A program made the translations under genes and the position numbers. This document shows positions 45,037-54,065 of a stretch of DNA of 64,000 bases, piece after piece. A model generated the notes under the pieces. That model ran no database searches and was not told the origin of the DNA. It saw only the letters and a list, made by a program, of their open reading frames with translations. Source of the stretch: Antarctobacter heliothermus (GTDB taxonomy: Bacteria; Pseudomonadota; Alphaproteobacteria; Rhodobacterales; Rhodobacteraceae); NCBI RefSeq assembly GCF_002237555.1, contig NZ_CP022540.1:4407001-4471000 (forward strand), in the 5' to 3' direction. Numbering within the stretch: position 1 is the first letter of the stretch; each line of letters starts with the position of its first letter.

Positions 45037-45938
45037 CCCGCGTGCGACTGTTAGAGGCGTTGGTCTGTCTGGTGCTGGCGCTGGCAGTACATCTGGCGAT
45101 CCTTGCGGTACTGGCCCGGCCACAGGCAGACGCACCCGACCCGGCGCTGGCCCTGTCGCCGGTCACACCCGGTCTAGGCGATCTCGTTGCCGCATGGGAC
45201 CGCGCGCCAGAGACCGGCTTACCCGACACCCCTTCCGCGCCGGTGGCCGAGGACGCGCCTACCCCGCCAAAGGCACTGCCCGCAGCGCCGGTGCGCGTCA
45301 AAGCCCCGCCGCCGCCCGTGACGCCTGTCGCCCCGACAGTACTGCCTGTGCCCGACCTCACGCCGCGCCCGCGTCCGGTGGCGGCGGGCGATGTCCCTGC
45401 CGTCCTGGCGCGCCCGGCACCCTTTGCCGCAACCGAATTGTTGACCGCTCGCGCCACGTTGCAAACCGCGCCCATGGCCGCCCGCACCCCCGGCGGGCCC
45501 CTTGCCGCCCCGGCCCAAGGCGCGCTGCCGCAGATCGATACGACCCCGGCAGCCCCGCCGCCACCGCCCGCGCCCTCAGTTCCAGAGGTTGTGTTGCCGG
45601 AAACCGTGGTGCCGGAGGAAACCGTGCCAGCGATCGTGCTGCCAGAGGTGACTGTGACCCCGGAACCAGCCCCCCCGCCGCCCCCAGCGGCACCCGCGCC
45701 ACAGCCGCAGCCGCAGCCGGATCCAACACCGCAACCCGATCCCGTACCACAACCCGATCAAGCCCCCACCCCGGACACCGCGTCTCCGGGCCCTGAAATC
45801 CCCGACCCCGAGCGCGGCCCACCCACGGCCCAAGCGCCCGAATCCTCGCTGCGCCCCATCGCGCGCGATCCCGGTTTCCGCCCGGATCCGTTCACCCTGC
45901 GCCCGGTTGCCCGCCCCGCAGGACTGGGTGCGCCCTAG
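45033..45938 (+). CDS. TonB-like proline-rich protein without a recognisable TonB C-terminal domain
   Basis: A 301-residue protein with a single N-terminal membrane segment (about 8-28, EALVCLVLALAVHLAILAVL) and a very long Pro/Ala-rich region. From about 170 to 260 it has runs such as PAAPPPPPAPSVP and QPQPQPDPTPQPDPVPQPDQ. The length of this region and the anchor are TonB/TolA-like, and the operon supports it. The usual C-terminal TonB fold (a YPxxA and GxVxV pattern) is not visible; the end is short and Arg/Pro-rich (LRPIARDPGFRPDPFTLRPV). It may reach across the periplasm and bind a partner by a different end. Confidence 0.7.
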   Translation: MTRVRLLEALVCLVLALAVHLAILAVLARPQADAPDPALALSPVTPGLGDLVAAWDRAPETGLPDTPSAPVAEDAPTPPKALPAAPVRVKAPPPPVTPVAPTVLPVPDLTPRPRPVAAGDVPAVLARPAPFAATELLTARATLQTAPMAARTPGGPLAAPAQGALPQIDTTPAAPPPPPAPSVPEVVLPETVVPEETVPAIVLPEVTVTPEPAPPPPPAAPAPQPQPQPDPTPQPDPVPQPDQAPTPDTASPGPEIPDPERGPPTAQAPESSLRPIARDPGFRPDPFTLRPVARPAGLGAP

Positions 45939-46002
45939 TCGCCGCCGCCGTCTTGACCCTCCCCGCCCCATCCTAGATACCACCGGCAACCAAGGAGCCG
46001 TC

Positions 46003-46806
46003 ATGACCGTTCCCGCCATTACAGACAGCCATTGCCACCTCGATTTTCCGGACTTTGATCAGGAACGCCCAGAGGTCATCAGCCGCGCCCTTGAGGCCGG
46101 AGTGCACCGCATGGTCACCATCTGCACCCGACTGCGAAATGAACCCCAGGTGCGCGCCATCGCCGAGGCGAACGCCCCCGTCTTTTATGCCGCAGGCACC
46201 CACCCAATGTCCGCCGCGGAAGAGCCGCTGGCGACGGTGGATCAACTGGTGACCCTTGCCAAACACCCCAAATTCGTAGGCATCGGTGAGAGCGGACTTG
46301 ACTATCACTACACCGCTGAAAGCGCCGAGATCCAAAAGCAAAGCCTGCGTATCCATATCGAGGCCGCGCAGGACACCGGCCTGCCGCTGATCATCCACGC
46401 CCGCGCGGCGGATGACGACATGGCCCGCATCCTGACCGAAAGCTACCGCGCGCAGCCTTATACCTGTGTCATGCACTGCTTTTCCTCCAGTGCTGAACTG
46501 GGGCGCGCGGCGCTTGATCTTGGGTTCTACCTGTCGATGTCCGGCATCACCGCCTTCCCCAAATCGCAAGAGCTGCGCGATATCTTTGCCGCCGCCCCTG
46601 TCGAGCGCATTCTGGTCGAAACCGACAGCCCCTACCTCGCCCCGCCGCCGCATCGCGGCAAACGCAATGAGCCCGCCTACGTCGCCCACACCGCGCGCAA
46701 GGGTGCCGAGGTCTTTGGCCTCAGCTATGAGGATTTCGCTGCCCAGACAGAGGCCAACTTTGACCGGCTCTTTGTCAAGACCGCCGCGACGGAGACCGCC
46801 CTATGA
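46003..46806 (+). CDS. TatD-family metal-dependent hydrolase (putative DNase)
   Basis: A 267-residue TIM-barrel metalloenzyme of the TatD/YcfH group. The first metal pair is DSHCHLDF (residues 8-15, HxH), then GIGESGLDYHY (Glu), PLIIHARAADDDM (His), TCVMHCFSS (His) and VETDSPYLAPPPHRG (catalytic Asp). The ATG at 46003 has AAGGAG eight bases before it; the open frame upstream to 45907 is not coding. It ends in an ATGA overlap with the MBL-fold gene. Family members act as 3'-5' exonucleases or deoxyribonucleases, but individual roles vary. Confidence 0.93.
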   Translation: MTVPAITDSHCHLDFPDFDQERPEVISRALEAGVHRMVTICTRLRNEPQVRAIAEANAPVFYAAGTHPMSAAEEPLATVDQLVTLAKHPKFVGIGESGLDYHYTAESAEIQKQSLRIHIEAAQDTGLPLIIHARAADDDMARILTESYRAQPYTCVMHCFSSSAELGRAALDLGFYLSMSGITAFPKSQELRDIFAAAPVERILVETDSPYLAPPPHRGKRNEPAYVAHTARKGAEVFGLSYEDFAAQTEANFDRLFVKTAATETAL

Positions 46807-47603
46807 GCGGTGAGCTGCGCTTTACCATCCTTGGCTGCGGATCATCAGGGGGCGTGCCGCGCCTTGGCGGTCACTGGGGCGCATGCGATCCGCAAAACCC
46901 CAAGAACCGCCGCCGCCGCTGTTCCATGCTGGTGGAACGTGAAACCGAGGCAGGCACCACAACCGTCCTGATCGACACCTCACCTGATATGCGCGAACAG
47001 CTGCTGGACGCCGGGGTGGGCAAGCTGGACGCCGTAGTCTGGACCCATGCCCACGCAGACCATACCCACGGGCTGGACGACCTGCGCCAGGTCGTCTTCA
47101 ACACGCGCGAGCGGCTGAACGTCTGGGCGGACGGCGACACCCAAAGCGACCTGCTGTCGCGCTTTGCCTATGCCTTTGTGCAACCCGAAGGCTCTCCCTA
47201 TCCGCCGATCCTGAACCTTCACACAATCAAGGGTCCCTTTTCGATCGACGGTGCAGGCGGCCCGATCATCCTGACCCCGTTCGAAGTCAACCACGGCAGT
47301 ATCGAGGCGCTGGGGTTCCGCATCGGCGATCTGGCCTACCTGCCGGACGTGGCAACCATCCCCGATGACGTCTGGCCGCAACTGGAAAATCTGGACTGCT
47401 GGGTGCTGGACGCGCTGCGCCGCAAACCACATCCGACCCACGCACACCTTGCGCTGTCGCTGGAATGGATCGCGCGCGCGCAACCGCGCCGCGCCGTACT
47501 GACCAATATGCACATAGACCTCGACTATGCCGAACTCGATGCAGAGACCGCCGCGAATATCACTCCGGCCTATGACGGCATGGTCCTGCGCTATGACATC
47601 TGA
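46803..47603 (+). CDS. MBL-fold metallohydrolase, PhnP-like
   Basis: A 266-residue metallo-beta-lactamase-fold hydrolase. The metal motif is THAHADHTHGLDD (about residues 75-87), with a later His in LTPFEVNHGS and a terminal segment LTNMHIDLDY. The beginning (TILGCGSSGGVPRLGG) is typical of the group that includes the phosphoribosyl cyclic phosphodiesterase PhnP. Substrate is unknown here: no phn genes are next to it. Translationally coupled to tatD. Confidence 0.88.
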   Translation: MSGELRFTILGCGSSGGVPRLGGHWGACDPQNPKNRRRRCSMLVERETEAGTTTVLIDTSPDMREQLLDAGVGKLDAVVWTHAHADHTHGLDDLRQVVFNTRERLNVWADGDTQSDLLSRFAYAFVQPEGSPYPPILNLHTIKGPFSIDGAGGPIILTPFEVNHGSIEALGFRIGDLAYLPDVATIPDDVWPQLENLDCWVLDALRRKPHPTHAHLALSLEWIARAQPRRAVLTNMHIDLDYAELDAETAANITPAYDGMVLRYDI

Positions 47604-47626
47604 CATAGCCCGAAAAACCCGCTGAT

Positions 47627-48562
47627 ATGCAGGCGCTTTTGGAGGTCGTCCTGCCAGTCTTTCTGGTCATCGCCGCCGGATACGGCGCAGTCTGGAAAGG
47701 CTGGTTTTCGGACGCCGCCGTCGACGGGCTGATCACCTTTGCCCAGAATTTTGCCATCCCCTGTATGCTGTTCCGCGCCATCTGGACGCTGGAACTGGGC
47801 GATGATTTCAACCCCTGGCTGCTGGTGAGTTATTACACCGGGTCGGCCACCTGCTTTACCGCCGGGTTGCTGGGCGCGCGCTATCTGTTCAAGCGCGACT
47901 GGGAGGATGCGGTAACCATCGGGTTCTGCTGCCTGTTCGCCAACACGGTGGTGATCGGCCTGGCCCTGACCGAACGCGCCTATGGCAGCGACGCCCTGCA
48001 AGCCAACTATGTGATTGTCGCGCTGCATTCGCCGTTCTGCTATGGCGTCGGCATCACCGCGATGGAGATTGTCCGCGCCCGATCTGCCGGGATTTCGAAC
48101 CGGGCGCTGCCGGGCAAGGTCGGTCGGGCGATGTTCCGCAACGCCATGGTGATCGGCATCGGTCTGGGGATGTTTGCCAATCTCGCCGACCTGTCCCTGC
48201 CCACAGTCGCCACAGACGCGCTGGACATGATGATCCGCACCGCCCTGCCCGCAGCGCTGTTCGGCATGGGCGGCGTCCTTTGCCGCTACAGGCCGCGGGG
48301 AGACGGTCGGGTGATCGCCTATATCTGCGTGATCTCGCTGGTGTTGCATCCCACCATCACATGGACACTGGGCACGATCACCAACCTGTCGGTCGAGGCG
48401 TTGCGCTCTGCGGTGCTGACCGCCGCCATGGCGCCGGGATTCAATGTCTATGTCTTTGCCAACATGTACGGACGGGCGCGGCGGGTGGCGGCCTCGGCGG
48501 TGTTGATCACCACGGCGCTGTCGATAATCACCGCGTGGATGTGGCTGTCCGTGCTGCCCTGA
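47627..48562 (+). CDS. AEC (auxin efflux carrier) family transporter
   Basis: A 311-residue inner-membrane transporter with about ten segments in two halves. The N-terminus (EVVLPVFLVIAAGYGAVWKG) and the break motif after it (FAQNFAIPCMLFRAIWTLEL) are typical of the AEC/PIN-like family. Later marks are LPAALFGMGGVLCR and GFNVYVFANMYG. Substrates in bacteria include organic acids such as malate, but none can be assigned. It starts 24 bases after the MBL-fold gene and is likely the last gene of that operon. Confidence 0.88.
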   Translation: MQALLEVVLPVFLVIAAGYGAVWKGWFSDAAVDGLITFAQNFAIPCMLFRAIWTLELGDDFNPWLLVSYYTGSATCFTAGLLGARYLFKRDWEDAVTIGFCCLFANTVVIGLALTERAYGSDALQANYVIVALHSPFCYGVGITAMEIVRARSAGISNRALPGKVGRAMFRNAMVIGIGLGMFANLADLSLPTVATDALDMMIRTALPAALFGMGGVLCRYRPRGDGRVIAYICVISLVLHPTITWTLGTITNLSVEALRSAVLTAAMAPGFNVYVFANMYGRARRVAASAVLITTALSIITAWMWLSVLP

Positions 48563-48679
48563 CGGCGGCGTCGAGTGGGATCGCCCCACCTGTGATGGCA
48601 GCCTGCCCGGGCATGGAATCTGGTGCCTTGAAGAGTTTGTCCTTTCATCGCGACCGATGCCAAAGTTCGATAGGTGACA

Positions 48680-48746
48680 GGGGGCGCTGCCCCCGTCTCC
48701 CTGCGGTCGCCTCCCCCGGGATATTTTTGGACAGAAGAAACCGGGG
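48680..48746 (-). repeat. Dispersed intergenic repeat, copy 2 (TTTCTTCTGTCC type)
   Basis: Reverse orientation of the block at 28226-28289: on the minus strand CCCC-GGTTTCTTCTGTCC, AAAAATATCCCGGGGGAGGC, a different middle hairpin (GCGACCGCAGGG) and GGGGGCAGCGCCCC. The constant 37 bases differ at one position. It sits in the 246-base gap between the AEC and DMT transporter genes. Confidence 0.8.
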
Positions 48747-48808
48747 CGATCCGCTTTGACATTTAAGTGCGGCGCAGGTCATGTGGCGCGACACATCTGT
48801 GAGGTTTC

Positions 48809-49732
48809 ATGTCCCCCCCATCCGAGCGCACCACCCTTGGCATTCTTTTCATGCTGGCCTTTTGCGCGTTTGCGCCCGTGATGGACGCGATGGCCAAGGC
48901 CACGCCCGAGGTGGTGCCGGTGTCGCAGATCCTTGTCTATCGCTTTGCCATTCAGGTAGCGATCCTGTTGCCGCTGGCCGGGTTTCTGGGGCACAGCCTG
49001 CGCATGTCGCTGCGAGATGTCTGGCTGCATCTGGCGCGAGCGGCGGCGCTGGTGGCAGCGACGGGATGTTTCTTTACCGCGCTGCGTTACATGCCGATCG
49101 CGGATGCGATTTCGATCTTTTTTGTCGAACCGTTTGTGCTGATCCTTATGGGGGCGGTGTTTCTGGCAGAGCCGGTGGGCTGGCGTCGTCTGACCGCCTG
49201 CGCCGTGGGGTTTGGCGGGGCCTTGTTGGTGATCCGACCCAGCTTTTCCGATCTGGGGCCGGTGGCGTTTCTGCCCTTGGTCACGGCGGCGCTGTTTTCG
49301 ATCTACATGCTGATGACGCGCGCCATGGCGCGGCGGCTGCATCCGCTGGTCTTGCAGGGGCACACGGCACTGGCGGCGACCTTGCTGATCCTGCCGCCGC
49401 TGCTGATCTTCAACGGCACTGGCAACCTTTATTTCGATCCGGTCTGGCCCGAAGGGCGCGCGGTCTGGACGCTGTTGGGGGTTGGCGTGGTGGCGACGGT
49501 CTCACATCTGTTCCTGACTTATGCGTTGCGGCTTGCGCCTGCGGGCACCATCGCGCCGTTGCAGTATCTGGAAATCGTGGGGGCCACGGTGATCGGCTAT
49601 CTGGCGTTTGGCGACTTCCCCACGCCGCTGACATGGGTCGGCATTGCGATCATCGTCGCCTCTGGTCTGTATGTGTTCGAGCGCGAGCGGCGGCTGGAAT
49701 TGCGCGCCAAGCCACCCGCGCCGCCGATCTGA
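48809..49732 (+). CDS. DMT superfamily transporter (EamA type)
   Basis: A 307-residue drug/metabolite-type transporter with ten hydrophobic segments in two EamA repeats (about 10-140 and 155-295). Characteristic stretches are ATGCFFTALRYMPIADAISI and HLFLTYALRLAPAGTIAPLQ. The ATG at 48809 has GAGG four bases upstream. Its substrate is not predictable. Its stop is 3 bases from the convergent formyl-THF ligase gene, and a repeat element lies upstream. Confidence 0.88.
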   Translation: MSPPSERTTLGILFMLAFCAFAPVMDAMAKATPEVVPVSQILVYRFAIQVAILLPLAGFLGHSLRMSLRDVWLHLARAAALVAATGCFFTALRYMPIADAISIFFVEPFVLILMGAVFLAEPVGWRRLTACAVGFGGALLVIRPSFSDLGPVAFLPLVTAALFSIYMLMTRAMARRLHPLVLQGHTALAATLLILPPLLIFNGTGNLYFDPVWPEGRAVWTLLGVGVVATVSHLFLTYALRLAPAGTIAPLQYLEIVGATVIGYLAFGDFPTPLTWVGIAIIVASGLYVFERERRLELRAKPPAPPI

Positions 49733-49734
49733 GG

Positions 49735-50295
49735 TCAGGGTTTGGGTGTGATGACCTCGGATTCGGTGACGATCATGTCCAATGGTTGATCCGTAGGTTC
49801 CAGCGGCAGATCGATGTCCTCTTGCGCGGAGAAGGCAAATCCGATGGCCAAGGTTGGCCGTTTGGCGCGCAGCATCTCCAGCGTTCGGTCGTAGAACCCG
49901 CCGCCATAGCCCAGCCGCCCGCCGCTGCGTGAAAAGGCGATCAGCGGCACGATCAGTACCTCTGGTTCGAGAAACTCGGCCGGGTCGGGGATCATCACCT
50001 TGAACGCGCCCTCAACCAGCGTGCAGTCCGGCTCCCACCGGGCGAACTTCAGCGGCGTCGCCTTGGCCATGATCACCGGCACGCCGACGGGGCCGTGGGC
50101 TGCGGCCTCTGCCATGGCCGGGACCGGGTCGATTTCCGTGCGGATCGGCAGAAACCCCGATACAGGCACCCCGCGGTAGCCGGCCAGCACCTCGCTCAGC
50201 TTGCCCGCGGCACCGGGCCTTTGGGTGTCAAACGCCTGCTGGCGGCGGGCAAAGCCCGCCTTGCGTGCCGCCGCCTTGCGCGCGGCCAGCGTCAC
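49735..50295 (-). CDS. 5-formyltetrahydrofolate cyclo-ligase
   Basis: Converts 5-formyl-THF to 5,10-methenyl-THF with ATP. 186 residues, normal size, starting at a GTG (50295) in a GTGA overlap with the mgtE stop. Segments: KAAARKAGFARR at the N-terminus, PVSGFLPIRTEIDP, and the ATP-binding loop IAFSRSGGRLGYGGGFYDR (about 119-138), which is diagnostic. Coupled to mgtE, whose product imports Mg2+, the cofactor of many ATP enzymes; whether that link has meaning is not known. Confidence 0.93.
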   Translation of the reverse strand: MTLAARKAAARKAGFARRQQAFDTQRPGAAGKLSEVLAGYRGVPVSGFLPIRTEIDPVPAMAEAAAHGPVGVPVIMAKATPLKFARWEPDCTLVEGAFKVMIPDPAEFLEPEVLIVPLIAFSRSGGRLGYGGGFYDRTLEMLRAKRPTLAIGFAFSAQEDIDLPLEPTDQPLDMIVTESEVITPKP

Positions 50296-51686
50296 AACAG
50301 CACCAAGACGGCCAGCCCGAGGAAGGCGAAGAAGCCGACCACATCGGTCACCGTCGTCACAAAGGCGCCCGAGGCCAGCGCCGGGTCCACCCCGGCCTTT
50401 TCAAGGATCACCGGTATCGCGATCCCGGCCAGCCCGGCGACCACCAGATTGACCACCATGGCCACCGCGATCACACCGCCCAGTTGCAGCGACCCGAACC
50501 AGACGATGCCGACAATCCCCATGATCACCGCAAAGGCGATCCCGTTGATCAGCCCCACCGCGACCTCACGCCGGATCACCCGCCAGATGTTCGACCCGGT
50601 CAAATCCTTGGTCGCCAGCGCACGCACCGCCACGGTCAGCGACTGGGTGCCTGCGTTGCCGCCCATCGAGGCGACAATCGGCATCAGCACCGCCAGCGCC
50701 ACAACCTGCGTGATCGCCTCTTCGAACTGCGAGATCACAAGCGAGGCCATGACAGCCGTCAACAGGTTCACTGCCAGCCAGGGAAAGCGCCGCTTGGTGG
50801 TTTCGATCACCTTGTCCGACAGGCGGCTTTCGCCGTCCACACCGGCCAGCCGCAGGATGTCTTCTTCGTTTTCCTCGTCCAGCACCGCCATGGCGTCGTC
50901 GATGGTGATCACCCCCACCAGCCGCTCATTGTCATCCACCACCGGGGCGGAAATCAGGTGGTACTGGTTGAAGGCATAGGCCACCTCTCCCTCATCCCGT
51001 GTCACCGGGATGGTGTGAAAGGTGTCCTCGACGATGGATTTCAGCAGAACGTCGCGCCGCGACGACATGATCTTGCCCAGCGTCACGTTGCCAACCGGGC
51101 GCAACTTAGGGTCTACCAGAATCACATGATAGAACTGCTCCGGCAGATGCTCCGAACTGCGCATATAATCGATGGCGTCGCCCACGCTCCAGTATTCCGG
51201 GGCCATGACCACCTCGCGCTGCATCAGACGCCCGGCTGAGAACTCCGGATAGGCCAGCGACTGGCGCACCGCCGCCGCATCCCCGGCCTCCAGCGCGTCA
51301 AGGATGGCGTCCTGCTGCGCAGTCTCCAGATCCTCGACCAGATCGACCACGTCGTCGGTGTCCAGTTCGCGCACCGCCTCGGCCAGTGTCTGCGGCGTCA
51401 GCGCGGCAATCACCTCTTCGCGCAACGCCTCGTCGAGTTCCGACAGGATCTCGCCGTCGATCTCCTTGTCGTAGAGCCGGATCAGCCGACCGCGATCAAA
51501 GGCGTTGATCTGTTCCAGAAGGTCGGCGATGTCCGCCGCGTGCAGCGGCTCCATCAGCTCTGTCAGCTGGGCGCGATCCTCGACATCCACCGCATAGAGG
51601 ATCGCCGACACGGCCTTGCGGTCGAGGGCATAGGCGTCGTCGCGCTCGGGCGCCTCGGTGGTGTCTGCCTCCAGGTCTTCGGCCAT
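50292..51686 (-). CDS. mgtE: Magnesium transporter MgtE
   Basis: Mg2+ channel of 464 residues. N-terminal cytoplasmic MgtE_N domain (about 20-140, with acidic superhelical repeats such as LHAADIADLLEQINAFDRGR), a tandem CBS domain pair (about 145-270) and a C-terminal membrane domain of five helices (about 290-464). The pore helix with PIVASMGGNAGTQSLTV is the family signature. The acidic CBS/N domains are the Mg2+ sensor in characterised members. The 5-formyl-THF cyclo-ligase gene overlaps its 3' end by four bases. Confidence 0.96.
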   Translation of the reverse strand: MAEDLEADTTEAPERDDAYALDRKAVSAILYAVDVEDRAQLTELMEPLHAADIADLLEQINAFDRGRLIRLYDKEIDGEILSELDEALREEVIAALTPQTLAEAVRELDTDDVVDLVEDLETAQQDAILDALEAGDAAAVRQSLAYPEFSAGRLMQREVVMAPEYWSVGDAIDYMRSSEHLPEQFYHVILVDPKLRPVGNVTLGKIMSSRRDVLLKSIVEDTFHTIPVTRDEGEVAYAFNQYHLISAPVVDDNERLVGVITIDDAMAVLDEENEEDILRLAGVDGESRLSDKVIETTKRRFPWLAVNLLTAVMASLVISQFEEAITQVVALAVLMPIVASMGGNAGTQSLTVAVRALATKDLTGSNIWRVIRREVAVGLINGIAFAVIMGIVGIVWFGSLQLGGVIAVAMVVNLVVAGLAGIAIPVILEKAGVDPALASGAFVTTVTDVVGFFAFLGLAVLVLL

Positions 51687-51796
51687 GGTTTTTCGCCCTC
51701 ACACTGCTTCGCTTAGACAATAAGTCATGCACAGAGCGGGCAACAGGGGGGCATCAGAGATTTACCTTTTCCGAAAGCCCCCCTAGGCTTTGCTGC

Positions 51797-53083
51797 ATGA
51801 GCAAACAGCACTTGCACCTTGGTCAGACGCTGACCTTTTCCGGCGACCCGTTTCACGACGGGCTCGACACCGCGCGCCACAGCCGTGACGGCGCGCTGGT
51901 GGTTGAGGATGGCATGATCGCCGCCGTGGGAGAGGCCGAGGATCTGCGCACAGGTGACTACGCCAGCGTGACCGATCATGGCGCGTCCCTGCTGCTGCCC
52001 GGCTTTGTCGATGCGCACGCCCATTATCCCCAGACCGCCATGATCGCCAGTTGGGGCAAACGGCTGATCGACTGGCTGAACACCTATACCTTTCCAGAGG
52101 AAATGCGCTTTGGCGATCCGGCCTATGCGGCAGAGATCGCCGGGCGGTATCTGGACCTGTTGCTGGCCAACGGCACCACCACCGTGTGCAGCTATTGCAC
52201 CATCCACCCCTCCTCCGTCGATGCCTTGTTTGAGGCGGCCCGCGCCCGCGGCATGCGCGTGCTGGGCGGCAAGACCTGCATGGACCGCAACGCGCCAGAG
52301 GGGCTGCGCGACACCGCACAGCGCGCCTATGACGACAGCAAGGCGCTGCTGACCCGCTGGCACGGGCAGGATCGCCTTTCCTACGTCATCACACCGCGCT
52401 TTTCACCCACCTCGTCGCCTGCGCAGCTACAGGCGCTGGGGACACTGTGGGCCGAACACCCCGATTGCCTGATGCAGACCCATCTCAGCGAACAGGTGGA
52501 CGAAATCGCTTGGGTGAAATCGCTGTTCCCCGAGGCGCGCGATTACCTTGATACCTATGAGCAGGCGGGGCTACTGGGGGCCAACGGCCTTTACGGTCAT
52601 GCCATCCACCTTGAACCGCGAGAGGCGCACCGCCTGCAAGAGGTCGGTGCCGCGCTGATCCATTGCCCGACTTCGAACACGTTTATCGGGTCGGGCCTGT
52701 TCGACATGGACGGGCTGACCCGTGACAACCAGCGCATCGGGCTGGCCACTGACACCGGCGGCGGGTCGTCGTTTTCCATGATGCGCAGCATGGCGGCAGC
52801 CTATGAGATCGCCCAGTTGCGCGGCCGCGCGCTGCACCCGGCGGAACTGATCTGGCTGGCGACAGAGGGATCCGCCCGTGCGCTGCGGCTGGATCACCGG
52901 ATTGGCACGCTGGCACCGGGGACAGAGGCGGATTTCATCGCGCTGGACCTTGCCTCGACCCCTGCCATCGCCCAACGCAATGCACGCGCGGGCGACATCT
53001 GGGAATCACTCTTTCCCACCATCATGATGGGCGATGACCGCGCCATCGCCGCCACCTATGTGGCGGGCCAGCGCGTCGTCTAA
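51797..53083 (+). CDS. guaD: Guanine deaminase
   Basis: Zinc amidohydrolase deaminating guanine to xanthine in purine catabolism. 428 residues. Metal and catalytic segments are GFVDAHAHYPQTAMI (HxH), MQTHLSEQVDEI (His-Glu), YGHAIHLEPREAHRL and LATDTGGGSSFSM (Asp). The N-terminal strand region (LVVEDGMIAAVGEAEDL) and the C-terminal LAPGTEADFIALDL form the small beta domain of the amidohydrolase fold. Its stop overlaps the convergent nitrile hydratase accessory gene by four bases. Confidence 0.94.
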   Translation: MSKQHLHLGQTLTFSGDPFHDGLDTARHSRDGALVVEDGMIAAVGEAEDLRTGDYASVTDHGASLLLPGFVDAHAHYPQTAMIASWGKRLIDWLNTYTFPEEMRFGDPAYAAEIAGRYLDLLLANGTTTVCSYCTIHPSSVDALFEAARARGMRVLGGKTCMDRNAPEGLRDTAQRAYDDSKALLTRWHGQDRLSYVITPRFSPTSSPAQLQALGTLWAEHPDCLMQTHLSEQVDEIAWVKSLFPEARDYLDTYEQAGLLGANGLYGHAIHLEPREAHRLQEVGAALIHCPTSNTFIGSGLFDMDGLTRDNQRIGLATDTGGGSSFSMMRSMAAAYEIAQLRGRALHPAELIWLATEGSARALRLDHRIGTLAPGTEADFIALDLASTPAIAQRNARAGDIWESLFPTIMMGDDRAIAATYVAGQRVV

Positions 53084-53394
53084 CCGTCAATCCGTACCGG
53101 CGCGCCGTGCGGCGTTGACAGATAGGCGTGCGCCCACTCTTGGCGCAGCGCCTCCAGATCCCCGGCTCCGGCAATCCCTTTCGCGGTGCAGATCCGTTCC
53201 AGCGCGACCACCCAAGCGTGGAAATAATCATCGCCGCCGTCCAGATCTTTGGCCTTGCCATGCTCTGCCAGAACCGCACCAAAAACCTGCGTCCATTCCG
53301 GCCATGTAAACGCGCCGCCCGCCTCCAGCGAAACGGCTATGGCAAAGGCCTCGGCGTGCCATGGTGCCTCAAACACCGGCGCGGGCGCGCTCAT
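53080..53394 (-). CDS. Nitrile hydratase accessory protein
   Basis: A 104-residue protein resembling the N-terminal domain of nitrile hydratase beta subunits: its FEAPWHAEAFAIAVSLEAGG parallels [20 protein letters not shown] of the beta subunit encoded just upstream. Such small proteins help to load cobalt and mature the alpha subunit. The ATG at 53394 overlaps the beta-subunit stop by four bases; a longer frame from 53466 lies inside that gene. It is the last gene of the nth operon. Confidence 0.85.
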   Translation of the reverse strand: MSAPAPVFEAPWHAEAFAIAVSLEAGGAFTWPEWTQVFGAVLAEHGKAKDLDGGDDYFHAWVVALERICTAKGIAGAGDLEALRQEWAHAYLSTPHGAPVRIDG

Positions 53395-54065
53395 GCCACA
53401 GGCTCCAGATAGCTTTCCCACAGATCGCAACTGACCGTGTCGCCGGGGGCCTCCGCCCTGCCCCACGCCTCTGCCGCATCAAAGACAACCGTATACAGCG
53501 GTTCTGGCTGCTCACCTTGGTCATGCGCGTTGGCATCCGGAAAGACGTGGCAGCCGTGCAGCAGTTCAACCGTTCCCACCAGCCCCGCCGCATAGCCCGG
53601 CAGGCGGGTATGCCCGCCATCGACCATCACGTTGCGCGTCGGGTGACGCGTCCGCACCCTGTCGCCTTTGGCGAAACGTGGCGCAGCGCCGTCCCGCGAC
53701 GCCGGTCCGCCCCGCGCCAAAACGCCCGCCACCGCCTCGGGCTTCAACCGCCTGTCTGTCAGCGTCGAGGCCGCAGGTATCGCCCCCGCCAATTCCGCCC
53801 GCGTGACAACGCCGCGCATCACCAGCAGATCGGCCAACCCCGCCAGCCACTTTTCATAGTAGGAAAACGCCATGTAATCGCCGGGCGACAGACATTCCCG
53901 CGCGTGCCGCGAAACGTCCAGATTCCACTGCCCCAACGCCCCCGCCGCCAGCGTCAGGGCCAGCGCCTGCGCGTGCCACTCTTGTGCAAAGATCGGATCG
54001 TCCTCGGACCCGGGCACCACCGGCCCATCGCCAAACCGCCCGCCCATGTCATGCACCCGGCTCAT
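53391..54065 (-). CDS. nthB: Nitrile hydratase beta subunit
   Basis: Partner of the alpha subunit in the alpha-beta nitrile hydratase that converts nitriles to amides. 224 residues. The N-terminal start [16 protein letters not shown] is typical of beta subunits, and the C-terminal SH3-like domain has [18 protein letters not shown], then [20 protein letters not shown] and the end [11 protein letters not shown]. Overlaps the alpha gene by four bases (54062-54065) and the accessory gene by four. Confidence 0.95.
   Translation of the reverse strand: MSRVHDMGGRFGDGPVVPGSEDDPIFAQEWHAQALALTLAAGALGQWNLDVSRHARECLSPGDYMAFSYYEKWLAGLADLLVMRGVVTRAELAGAIPAASTLTDRRLKPEAVAGVLARGGPASRDGAAPRFAKGDRVRTRHPTRNVMVDGGHTRLPGYAAGLVGTVELLHGCHVFPDANAHDQGEQPEPLYTVVFDAAEAWGRAEAPGDTVSCDLWESYLEPVA

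Noticed and set aside
45540-45800. Possible microsatellite-like repeats (CCG/CAG runs)
   Set aside because: They encode the proline-rich arm of the TonB-like protein and are in frame throughout.
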